DNA from: Caproicibacterium amylolyticum | GTDB lineage: Bacteria; Bacillota; Clostridia; Oscillospirales; Acutalibacteraceae | DNA: 64,000 nucleotides | Reading direction: 5' to 3' | NCBI RefSeq assembly: GCF_014467055.1 | Contig: NZ_CP060696.1 | Coordinates: forward strand, 2,232,001 to 2,296,000 | In this document: in pieces, positions 9,085-16,464 of the stretch | How positions within the stretch are numbered: position 1 is the first letter of the stretch | How the letters are laid out: every line of letters begins with the position of its first letter | Position numbers and translations under genes: made by a program | The notes under the pieces: generated by a model | What the model saw: the letters and a program-made list of their open reading frames with translations, nothing else | Databases searched by the model: none | Told to the model about the DNA's origin: nothing

Positions 9085-9612
9085 TTGAAAACTTTTACCA
9101 CTCGACGCCTGGTTATGGGCGCCCTTTGCGTGGCACTCGGCATTGTGCTGCCGCTTGTTTTTCATTCCATTCCAAACGGCGGAAGTGTTTTTCTGCCGAT
9201 GCACATTCCGGTGCTGCTGTGTGGATTTTTATGCGGCTGGCCGTTGGGTGCACTCTGCGGCGCTGTAACGCCTCTTTTTTCCGCAATTTTTACAGGTATG
9301 CCGCCCATGGCGATACTGCCAAGCATGATTTGTGAACTGGCGGTTTACGGCTTGGTATCGGGTCTGCTGTACCACCATGTACATACCAGAAAGCCGCTGC
9401 AGGATCTTTACATTTGCCTTGCAGCTTCCATGCTGGCAGGGCGCGTAGTTTCCGGTGTGGTACAGGCACTGCTGTTCTCTGCCGGAAAGTACACACTGAC
9501 TGCGTGGCTAACTGCCTCCTTTGTTACCGCGTTGCCCGGCATCCTGATTCAGCTTGTCCTGCTGCCGGTGCTGATTACCGCGCTGCAGAAAGCCAAATTA
9601 GCCCGCTTATAA
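9085..9612 (+). CDS. ECF transporter S component, substrate unknown
   Basis: Small integral-membrane substrate-binding subunit of an energy-coupling factor vitamin importer, 175 residues with about five or six hydrophobic helices. Features include an N-terminal RRLVMGALCVALGIVLPLV helix and FLPMHIPVLLCGFLCG, typical of a PanT-like S-component branch. The start is a TTG (codon reading LKTF) 9 nt after AGGAGG; the longer frame from 8980 lacks a ribosome site and would run through the opp terminator. No EcfA or EcfT genes are in the window, so it must share a module encoded elsewhere. The vitamin bound is not readable from sequence. Confidence 0.82.
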   Translation: MKTFTTRRLVMGALCVALGIVLPLVFHSIPNGGSVFLPMHIPVLLCGFLCGWPLGALCGAVTPLFSAIFTGMPPMAILPSMICELAVYGLVSGLLYHHVHTRKPLQDLYICLAASMLAGRVVSGVVQALLFSAGKYTLTAWLTASFVTALPGILIQLVLLPVLITALQKAKLARL

Positions 9613-9618
9613 AAAAGG

Positions 9619-9656
9619 ATCGGCACTCTCAGTCAAGACGCTGAGAGTGCCGATTT
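9619..9656. terminator. Bidirectional terminator between the S component and proC
   Basis: Perfect 14-bp stem ATCGGCACTCTCAG / CTGAGAGTGCCGAT with an 8-nt loop. A TTTTAT tail follows on the plus strand and TTTTTT follows CCGATCC on the minus strand, so it can end both convergent genes. Confidence 0.9.
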
Positions 9657-9674
9657 TATGTTCTTTATACGCTG

Positions 9675-10469
9675 TTAAACAGATTTTGCCTTGTCAGAAC
9701 AGGCCTTCATAGCGTCCATCACACTTGCGCGGAAGCCTTTTTCCTCCAGTACACGCACAGCTTCAATCGTGGTACCTGCCGGGGAACAGACCATATCTTT
9801 CAGTTCGCCGGGATGTTTGCCTGTTTCCAGCACCATCTTCGCGCTGCCCAGCACCGCCTGCGCCGCAAAGGTGTATGCCTGCCTGCGGGGCATGCCGTCT
9901 GCAACCGCAGCATCCGCCATTGCCTCTATGAACAGAAAAACGTAAGCCGGAGAACTGCCGCTGACAGCAACCACCGCATCCATCAGGCGCTCCGGTATCA
10001 CTTCTGCTTTGCCGCAGCTTTCCAGAATTTTCAGTGCGCACTTCAGATTTTCGTCTGTCACCGTTTCATTCGGGCAGGCGGCGGTAATGCCCTCCCCGAC
10101 CATTGCGGGTGTGTTCGGCATGGTGCGTACAATCGGCAACTTTTGGCCGAACTGCTCTGCAAGCCACGCAAGCGTTTTGCCAGGTGCAATCGTAATAATC
10201 ATCTGTGCGGGTTTGACCGCGTCTTTAATTTCCGCAATTACTTCCGCGTAAAACTGCGGTTTCACTGCCAGCACAACTACATCTGCCACCTTAACGACCT
10301 CTGCATTCGCGGTTGCTGTGGAAACACCATACTCTGCCTTTGCTTTGTCCAGCGTTGCCTGTGTTTTTGCGGAAACGGTAATTTCCTGTGGTGCACAGAT
10401 GCCGTTTTTCAGAATGCCGGAAATCATGGCAGACGCCATATTTCCGCAGCCGATAAATCCAAGCTTCAT
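9675..10469 (-). CDS. proC: Pyrroline-5-carboxylate reductase
   Basis: Reduces 1-pyrroline-5-carboxylate to L-proline with NAD(P)H in the cytosol; 264 residues, full family length. The N-terminal Rossmann motif is MKLGFIGCGNMASAMISG, and the C-terminal signature contains ELKDMVCSPAGTTIEAVRVLEEKGFRA. The start ATG follows AAGGAGC. It is placed downstream of hypE-hypD on the same strand. HypD yields exactly this enzyme's substrate, so the trio forms a trans-4-hydroxyproline to proline pathway. A 377-bp repeat-bearing gap lies between hypD and proC, so co-transcription is plausible but not proven. Confidence 0.96.
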   Translation of the reverse strand: MKLGFIGCGNMASAMISGILKNGICAPQEITVSAKTQATLDKAKAEYGVSTATANAEVVKVADVVVLAVKPQFYAEVIAEIKDAVKPAQMIITIAPGKTLAWLAEQFGQKLPIVRTMPNTPAMVGEGITAACPNETVTDENLKCALKILESCGKAEVIPERLMDAVVAVSGSSPAYVFLFIEAMADAAVADGMPRRQAYTFAAQAVLGSAKMVLETGKHPGELKDMVCSPAGTTIEAVRVLEEKGFRASVMDAMKACSDKAKSV

Positions 10470-10539
10470 TGTATTTGCTCCTTTAGTTAATCAACTATCT
10501 TGATTTTCTCAATACAGTAAAGTTTTCGCCAGTCTTGTT

Positions 10540-10800
10540 CACAAGGCTGCAGGTGTGGGCAGCGCCCACGGCCTTGTCCCTTGCCCTTAGTATCCTCAGA
10601 AGCGCTCGCGGATTTGGGAGCCTGCAAGGAAGGCGCTCCCAAGGTCTTGCTCTTGCGGCGTGGCTTCGCCACCGCAGGAAATGCTGTCGGAAACTCTTTT
10701 TTCTTATACAAAGTGCTTTACGGTCAAGGGCAAAACCTTGGGGCGCTGCCCCAAACCCTACCGCCTTTGAAAAGGCGGGCGAAACTTTTACTGTAAGGGC
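10540..10800. repeat. Degenerate dispersed repeat, copy 1 (hypD-proC gap)
   Basis: The 377-bp gap holds no convincing gene but several compact palindromes: GTGGGC-AGC-GCCCAC, GGGAGC...GCTCCC, and GTGGC-TTC-GCCAC. It ends with the block 10764-10798 (CCTTTGAAAAGGCGGG...), which matches 30 of 35 positions of the reverse complement at 43063-43097. The middle part (GCAAGGAAGGCGCTCCC...TCTTGCTCTTGC) resembles 28308-28345. It looks like an old intergenic repeat that has spread and decayed. Confidence 0.55.
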
Positions 10801-10846
10801 ATTTTATTACAGCACTATTGTAAACTGTTTCTGCAAAAAGAGCAAG

Positions 10847-13267
10847 TCAAGCAAAGCTCTGCTCGGTACGCTCTATAATCTCATCCTGCAGCGCTTTGCT
10901 CAAATTGCGGAAGTGGTCGCTGTAGCCCGCCACACGCACAATCAAATCTTTATATTCATCCGGGTGTGCCTGCGCGTCCAACAGTGTTTTGCGGTCAATC
11001 ACATTGAACTGGATGTGGTGTCCGTCCATATTGAAATAGGTGCGAACCAGATTCGCCATCTGCTGCAGCCCCTGCTCCCCAGCCACCACGCTTGGCGGGA
11101 ATTTCTGGTTGAGCAGTGTGCCGCCAGTGCGCACGTGGTCCATCTTTGCGCAGGACTTGATGACAGCGGTCGGACCGTGCGTATCCGCGCCCTTTGCCGG
11201 AGAAATCCCCTCACTGACCGGTTTGTGCGCACGGCGGCCGTTGGCGCTTGCCAGCATCACTTCGCCGAAGTAAACATGGCAGGTAGTCGGCAGCATATTG
11301 ATGCGGTACTGCCCGCTGCGCATGTTGGGCCGTCCGGTCACTGCCTTCTGGTAAAAATCAAAAACGGAACGCATAATTTCATCCGCGTAATCATCGTCAT
11401 TTCCGTACTTCGGCGTATGGTTCTGCACCAGATTCAAAATACGCGGTTCCTTTTCAAAGTCATCCATTAGAGCCTGTGTGAGTTGGGTCATGGTGAATTT
11501 CTGTTTATCGTACACATTATATTTGATTGCGGCAAGGCAGTCGGTAACCGTACCGATTCCAACGCCCTGAATGTAGCTGGTGTTGTAGCGTGCGCCGCCC
11601 GCGTTGTAATCCATTCCTTTTTTGATGCAGTCGTTGGTAATGACCGAGAGAAACGGAACCGGCATATAATCCGCATAAATTTTTTCAATCACGTTGCTGC
11701 CGCGCACTTTAATATTCAGAAAATATTCGATTTGTTTCTGATACGCCGCAAACAGTTCCTCATAGGAGTGGAAATCCTCCGCACTGCCAAGCTGCAGACC
11801 CAGCTGGCAGTTTGCTACATGATCATAGCCGTTAAAAAGGGTCAGTTCCAGAATCTTCGGCAGATTAAAGTAGCCGGTCAAAATATACGCTTCGTTGCCG
11901 AAAGCGCCGGTCTCCACACAGCCGCTGGTGCCGCCGCCGCGGGCGTCCTCAATGGATTTGCCCGCGTTCAGCAGTTCCTGAATAATTGCCTCGGTATTGT
12001 AAAAAGCCGGCTGCCCCCAGCCCTTGCGGCTGATTTCGCAGGCACGCAGCAAAAATTTGCTTGGCGTTTTGCGGCTGATCTGCACGTTGGAACTTGGCTG
12101 CAGCAGCTTCATATCATCCATGCAGTCCAGAATCAGATAGCTTACGTCATTGACACCGTTGGTGCCGTCCGGCGCAACACCGCCGGTGTTGATATTGGCA
12201 AAGTCGGTGTAAGTGCCGCTTTCTTTCAGGGTGATGCCCACTTTCGGCGGCGCGGGCTGATTGTTGAACTTGACCCACAGACATTCCAGAAGTTCCAGCG
12301 CGTGTGCGCGGTCCAGTGTACCCGCCTCGGTATCCTTTTTGTAAAACGGATATACGTGCTGATCCAGTCTGCCGGGGCTGTAGGAATCCCACGGGTTCAG
12401 TTCACTGGTCACCGCCAGATGCACAAACCAGTACATCTGCAGCGCCTGATGGAACGTCTGCGGTTTGTGCGCGGGAACCACCTCACAGTTGGCTGCAATC
12501 CGCAGCAGGTCCGCTTTCCACGCATCGTCTTCCGTTTCCGCCGCCATGCTGCGTGCCAACTCGCCGTAACGGCGGCTGAGTGTCATCACTGCATCACACG
12601 CAATCGACATGGCTTTCAGTTCATTCTGCTTTTCCAGTGCGTTACGGTCGTGGTAAAAGTCCAGTGCATCCAGTGCATTCTGAATATCCTGCTGATACTC
12701 CAGCAAACCCTTGCGGTAGATTTTTTCGGAACCAACTGTATGGCCGGGGCCGCGCTGTTCCATAAATTCCGTGAAAATTCCGCACCCATAGGCCGCTTTC
12801 CACTCCGGCGTCATCTTCTCCAGAATTTTATATCGAATTGAGCGTTTTTCCCAGAATGGAATAATAACTTCTTTTTGATATTCTCTATCCGCTTCCGTGT
12901 TTACAAAATTGATTAACTTGCGGTCATTCATCACCTGCATATCTTCGAGCGTGTGACAGCACAGTTCCGGAAAGGTCGGTGCGGCCTGCGGACCATCCCC
13001 TTTTTCGCCGACAATGAGTTCCCCTTTGCTGATGGAAATTGTTTTGTGGGCAAAGAAATGCTGCAGGGTCAGCGCACGCAGTTCCGGCACGGAAACCTTG
13101 CCCTCGTAAAGCTGATACGCTTCCGTTTCCAGTTTGGCCCGCTCCATGTAAAGATGCGGCTGTGCGGAAAGGCTCTCTTCCCGCAGGCGGCGGACACGTT
13201 CATTCATGCCGTGCTGTTTCTGTTTCTGCTGACTTGGTACGGCACAGCAGCCAGTTGTTTCACTCAT
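10847..13267 (-). CDS. hypD: trans-4-hydroxy-L-proline dehydratase (glycyl radical enzyme)
   Basis: Radical dehydration of trans-4-hydroxy-L-proline to pyrroline-5-carboxylate in the anaerobic cytosol. The 806 residues align, as I recall the family, almost end to end with clostridial HypD (LREES near the start, GELIVGEKGD, CHTLEDM, AFYNTEAIIQELL). The active-site loop GGTSGCVETG gives Cys450 and Glu452; the glycyl radical loop VRVAGYSDHF gives Gly781. Both spacings equal those of characterised HypD shifted by a constant offset. The start ATG has AGGGGG 9 nt upstream, only 5 nt after the hypE stop, so the N-terminus carries about 20 extra residues including a Cys-Cys pair. Choline, glycerol and propanediol dehydratases are less likely given the adjacent proC. 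Confidence 0.93.
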   Translation of the reverse strand: MSETTGCCAVPSQQKQKQHGMNERVRRLREESLSAQPHLYMERAKLETEAYQLYEGKVSVPELRALTLQHFFAHKTISISKGELIVGEKGDGPQAAPTFPELCCHTLEDMQVMNDRKLINFVNTEADREYQKEVIIPFWEKRSIRYKILEKMTPEWKAAYGCGIFTEFMEQRGPGHTVGSEKIYRKGLLEYQQDIQNALDALDFYHDRNALEKQNELKAMSIACDAVMTLSRRYGELARSMAAETEDDAWKADLLRIAANCEVVPAHKPQTFHQALQMYWFVHLAVTSELNPWDSYSPGRLDQHVYPFYKKDTEAGTLDRAHALELLECLWVKFNNQPAPPKVGITLKESGTYTDFANINTGGVAPDGTNGVNDVSYLILDCMDDMKLLQPSSNVQISRKTPSKFLLRACEISRKGWGQPAFYNTEAIIQELLNAGKSIEDARGGGTSGCVETGAFGNEAYILTGYFNLPKILELTLFNGYDHVANCQLGLQLGSAEDFHSYEELFAAYQKQIEYFLNIKVRGSNVIEKIYADYMPVPFLSVITNDCIKKGMDYNAGGARYNTSYIQGVGIGTVTDCLAAIKYNVYDKQKFTMTQLTQALMDDFEKEPRILNLVQNHTPKYGNDDDYADEIMRSVFDFYQKAVTGRPNMRSGQYRINMLPTTCHVYFGEVMLASANGRRAHKPVSEGISPAKGADTHGPTAVIKSCAKMDHVRTGGTLLNQKFPPSVVAGEQGLQQMANLVRTYFNMDGHHIQFNVIDRKTLLDAQAHPDEYKDLIVRVAGYSDHFRNLSKALQDEIIERTEQSFA

Positions 13268-13272
13268 TCTCG

Positions 13273-14193
13273 TTATCCCCCTATTTTCACATTGGCAAAA
13301 CCGTTCTGCCGAAACCGGCCTGCAATCATTTCCAACTGTTCCTTTGCGGGCACCTGAAAAAGCCCCTGTGGATCATAGACACGCCCCAGCCGGTCATACT
13401 TGCTTTTTCCTGTATTGTGATACGGCAGCAAATTGATCTGCGCCGTGTGGATACCCGTCTTTAAAAATTGTATAATTGCGTCTATGTCTTCTTCGCTGTC
13501 ATTAATACCATGCACCAGCGGCAGGCGCAGGTAAATGCGTGCGCCCGCATCACTCAGACGACGCAGATTTTCCAGAATCAGCTGATTGTCCGCGCCGATG
13601 TACTGCCGGTGCTTTTGCGGATTCATTGCTTTGATGTCATACAGGAACGTGTCTGTATACGGCAGAACCGCCGCGAAACGTGCCCATTCCACACACCCGC
13701 TGGTATCTATGTAAACGCTTGTTCCACGCTCACAGAGCCGCTGTGCCAGTTCTGTGACATAGGAAAACGGTTTGGCGGTCATAACTTCACCGCCAGAAAG
13801 CGTAACGCCCCCGCCGGACTGTTCATAAAACATGCTGTCCTTTTCTGCTTCCTCCACCAATTCCTCAACGGTATAAATCTTTCCCGCTGTTTCTCTGGCA
13901 TTTGCAAGGCACCACTCGGTACATTCCCCGCAGGCAGTGCACTTGCCGCGGTCAAAAAGGATTTTTCCCAACTCTGTACGCGAAACTGCCGTCTGACGGC
14001 AGGCATTTACGCATTCGCCGCACCCTGTACATTTTTCCTCCATCCAGAGCAGTTCGGGATTTGGATTCTGGCTTTCCGGATTATGACACCAGGCGCAGTG
14101 CAGCGGGCAGCCCTTAAAAAAAATCGTTGTCCGTATGCCGTCACCGTCATGAATGGAATATTTTTGTATATTAAAAACTGCCGGTACCTGCAT
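13273..14193 (-). CDS. hypE: HypD activating enzyme (radical SAM, glycyl-radical activase)
   Basis: Installs the glycyl radical on HypD using S-adenosylmethionine; cytosolic iron-sulfur protein, 306 residues. The radical-SAM CxxxCxxC motif lies at Cys29, Cys33 and Cys36 (CPLHCAWC). It is followed by a two-cluster ferredoxin insert (CTGCGECVNAC and CTACGECTEWC), which is typical of GRE class activases. GGVTLSGGE provides the SAM-binding glycines. The start ATG has AAAGGAG 7 nt upstream; the longer frame to 14262 would begin inside a leader hairpin. The stop codon overlaps the hypD ribosome site, indicating coupled translation. Confidence 0.93.
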   Translation of the reverse strand: MQVPAVFNIQKYSIHDGDGIRTTIFFKGCPLHCAWCHNPESQNPNPELLWMEEKCTGCGECVNACRQTAVSRTELGKILFDRGKCTACGECTEWCLANARETAGKIYTVEELVEEAEKDSMFYEQSGGGVTLSGGEVMTAKPFSYVTELAQRLCERGTSVYIDTSGCVEWARFAAVLPYTDTFLYDIKAMNPQKHRQYIGADNQLILENLRRLSDAGARIYLRLPLVHGINDSEEDIDAIIQFLKTGIHTAQINLLPYHNTGKSKYDRLGRVYDPQGLFQVPAKEQLEMIAGRFRQNGFANVKIGG

Positions 14194-14221
14194 AAAACTA
14201 CTCCTTTGCAGTAAATGAAAA

Positions 14222-14251
14222 GCGCCGGCACCCATCTTTCGGGAGCGGCGC
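14222..14251 (-). terminator. Leader hairpin before hypE, possible attenuator
   Basis: On the minus strand, GCGCCG pairs with CGGCGC, with an inner CCC/GGG stem. AAAG precedes and TTTTC follows, the layout of a weak intrinsic terminator between the promoter and the hypE start. No antiterminator partner was identified, so regulation by attenuation is only suggested. Confidence 0.4.
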
Positions 14252-14260
14252 CTTTGCTGC

Positions 14261-14278
14261 ATTTCATATTGATGAAAT
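14261..14278 (-). promoter_or_regulatory. Operator-like dyad in the hypE leader
   Basis: Perfect inverted repeat ATTTCAT-N4-ATGAAAT about 35-50 nt downstream of the predicted transcription start. A third copy of the half site, ATGAAAT, lies at 14332-14338 inside the promoter spacer. This arrangement suggests a repressor bound at two places; the regulator is unknown. Confidence 0.45.
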
Positions 14279-14319
14279 TATTTACGAATTTAAATAAAAT
14301 GAAGTCTATTTATGGAATA

Positions 14320-14348
14320 ATTATATTCCTGATGAAATGCTTTGTCAA
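14320..14348 (-). promoter_or_regulatory. Consensus sigma-A promoter of hypE-hypD
   Basis: On the minus strand TTGACA (14348-14343), a 17-nt spacer, and TATAAT (14325-14320): a perfect match to the housekeeping consensus. Transcription should begin near 14313, giving a leader of about 120 nt before hypE. Confidence 0.9.
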
Positions 14349-14431
14349 GCAAAAGTAAGCATAGATTTCCTTTTTCTTCCGCTAAAAAGGAGACTGATTC
14401 GGCGGCAGGAATTTTAGAACAGCGCCGCTTT

Positions 14432-15424
14432 TCACTCCACTGTCAAATGCACACTTTTCAGGCCGATTTTTACTTTTGTTCCCCTGCCAACTTGCGATTC
14501 TATAACGAATGTATGAGAAAGTTTTGCCAGAATCCGCCGGCAGAGATACAGCCCGATTCCAGTTGATTTTTTGTCAGTGCGGCCGTTGTAGCCGGTAAAA
14601 CCTTTCTGCCCAACGCGCGGCAAATCTTCCGGTGCAATGCCAATGCCGGTGTCGGCGATCACCAATGTACTGCCGTTTTCTAAATAAATCTCTACACTGC
14701 CGCCGGTTCGGGTGTACTTCAGCGCGTTGGAAAGCACCTGTTCAATCACGAATAAAAGCCACTTTTCGTCTGTCAGCACACTGTAATCCAGCGGCTGATA
14801 ATACAGCGTAATTTTCTGCCGAATGAAGAGCGGTGCATATTTGCGCACTGCCTGCCGCACAATAGAGTCCAGTGGGTAATGTTTCAGCACAAAATCGCTG
14901 ATGTCGCTGTCCAGACGCAGGTAGGAAAGTACCATTTCCACATATTCCTCAATTTTAAAGAGAGAATCCTGCAAAGCAGAGCGTTCCTCACTTTCGTCCG
15001 TTTGCAGCAGAATACGCATAGCAGCAATCGGTGTTTTAATCTGATGGGCCCACAGGGTATAGTAATCCACCATTTCCAACCTTGAACGGTCATACTGCGT
15101 GGTCAGCGAGGCGGTACAGCGGTAAAGAGACGTAATTACCGTCTGATAGTCTTCCTCCATCAGCGACTTTGCCGGCGGCAGACCATCCAGACTGTATACA
15201 ATCCGCTTGGCAAGGGACTGCAGCGCAAAGTGCTTTTCCCGAAAGAGCAGGTAGTCCACAAATGTGAAAACCAGCCCTACACAGAAAGTAAGCAGCACCG
15301 CGTAGCCAACTGCCGCCAGCGGCAAGTCATACAGTGCAAAGACGATGCTGAAAATCACAGCGGCAATGCAGACCAGTAAGATTGCTTTTGTATGCATACG
15401 CAAATAGGAAAGAAAAAGTTTCAT
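14432..15424 (-). CDS. Bce-type intramembrane-sensing histidine kinase
   Basis: Sensor kinase of a peptide-antibiotic detoxification module, 330 residues. Two membrane helices (about 14-33 and 36-56) are separated by only a few residues, so there is no extracellular sensor domain; in this family the partner ABC transporter does the sensing. The phospho-acceptor His127 sits in YYTLWAHQIKTPI, and the ATPase domain shows NALKYT, DTGIGI and GIGLYL. Its ATG overlaps the regulator stop by 4 nt. The matching transporter lies 3.7 kb away, beyond the phosphoketolase gene. The exact antimicrobial ligand is unknown. Confidence 0.9.
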   Translation of the reverse strand: MKLFLSYLRMHTKAILLVCIAAVIFSIVFALYDLPLAAVGYAVLLTFCVGLVFTFVDYLLFREKHFALQSLAKRIVYSLDGLPPAKSLMEEDYQTVITSLYRCTASLTTQYDRSRLEMVDYYTLWAHQIKTPIAAMRILLQTDESEERSALQDSLFKIEEYVEMVLSYLRLDSDISDFVLKHYPLDSIVRQAVRKYAPLFIRQKITLYYQPLDYSVLTDEKWLLFVIEQVLSNALKYTRTGGSVEIYLENGSTLVIADTGIGIAPEDLPRVGQKGFTGYNGRTDKKSTGIGLYLCRRILAKLSHTFVIESQVGRGTKVKIGLKSVHLTVE

Positions 15425-16095
15425 GCTTCCACCATATAGCCAAGGCCTTTTTTTGTGAGGATAAAATCTGTAAGGCCGATTTTTGCGAGCTTCCGGCGCA
15501 GGCGGTTAATGTTTACCGTCAGCGTGTTTTCATCAACGTAGCAGTCTGTTTCCCACAAGCGGGTCATCAAATCCTCGCGGCGCACAACTTTGCCGTTGCT
15601 TTCGAACAACGCCTGCAAAATTTTTAATTCATTTTTGGAAAGTTCCGTTTTCTGTTCACCAAAGGAGAGTGTACCATCCGAAAGATTGAGAATTGTTCCG
15701 CCGTGTTCAATCAGATTTGCGGGAGAGCCAAAGTCATAGGTGCGCCGCAGAACCGCCTGCACTTTCGCGGTCAGCACATTGAGATCAAACGGCTTTGCGA
15801 TAAAATCATCACCGCCCATGTTCATGGCCATTACAATATTCATATTGTCTGCCGCTGAAGATAGGAAGATAATGGGCACTTGCGAAATACGGCGAATCTC
15901 TTCACACCAGTGAAATCCATTGTAAAACGGCAGGGAAATGTCCATCAGCACAAGCTGCGGGTCAAACGCAGCAAATTCTGCCGTAACACTGTGAAAGTCC
16001 TGAATTATTCCCGTCTGCAGCCCCCATGCGGTCAGATGCTTTGCAACAGAAGCCGCAATGATTGGGTCATCCTCAACAATTAAGATTTTGTACAT
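15421..16095 (-). CDS. Bce-type response regulator, OmpR family
   Basis: DNA-binding regulator paired with the kinase just downstream, 224 residues. The receiver domain has acidic pocket EDD (8-10), phospho-acceptor Asp52 (VLMDISLPF) and Lys in AKPFD. The C-terminal winged helix has TVNINRLRRKL and FILTKKGLGYM. The start ATG follows AAAGGAG. Its probable target is the perfect dyad before the BceA-like gene at 19010-19033. Confidence 0.92.
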   Translation of the reverse strand: MYKILIVEDDPIIAASVAKHLTAWGLQTGIIQDFHSVTAEFAAFDPQLVLMDISLPFYNGFHWCEEIRRISQVPIIFLSSAADNMNIVMAMNMGGDDFIAKPFDLNVLTAKVQAVLRRTYDFGSPANLIEHGGTILNLSDGTLSFGEQKTELSKNELKILQALFESNGKVVRREDLMTRLWETDCYVDENTLTVNINRLRRKLAKIGLTDFILTKKGLGYMVEA

Positions 16096-16142
16096 GAAAC
16101 GCTCCTTTCCGCCGATGCCAGTTGATTTTAAGATTTAAAAGT

Positions 16143-16171
16143 ATTATAGCATACTCGTCCGCAAAAATCAG
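16143..16171 (-). promoter_or_regulatory. Probable promoter of the two-component genes
   Basis: Minus strand CTGATT, 17 nt, TATAAT, about 50 nt before the regulator start. The -10 is consensus and the -35 is weak. The rest of 16172-16464 holds the divergent xfp promoter and leader; no gene seen. Confidence 0.5.
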
Positions 16172-16256
16172 CCGCACGCACCTCGGTGTTTTACAATAGA
16201 ATTTGCTGACCTATAAAAATATGTATATACAATTTCGTAAAAATCACAAAAAAGTA

Positions 16257-16285
16257 TTGACAAATATTTTTCGACAGAATATGCT
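16257..16285 (+). promoter_or_regulatory. Promoter of xfp
   Basis: TTGACA (16257-16262), 17 nt, TATGCT (16280-16285). The inferred start near 16292 leaves a leader of about 170 nt before the gene, longer than needed for translation alone. I found no recognisable riboswitch in it. Confidence 0.8.
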
Positions 16286-16464
16286 TATATCAAAAGGCCA
16301 ACAGCTGATTCAGGGCAAACAGTCAACTTGTATTGTTAAAAACCTGTAATTTGTAAGCATCAATGTTGCAAAGCACACGCTGATTAGTGGAAATTTGTCA
16401 GTGCATGCCGCTTGCATTCCAGTCAGACTGTCGGTCAACTCTAATAGAAAGAGACTGATTCCTA

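Noticed and set aside
10490..10540. Separate promoter for proC (TTGAGA, 17 nt, TAACTA)
   Set aside because: The -10 matches too poorly to claim; proC may be read from the hyp promoter.
16343..16380. cre-like catabolite repression site in the xfp leader (TGTAAGCATCAATG)
   Set aside because: The conserved CG core and the closing CA are missing, so it does not meet the cre consensus.
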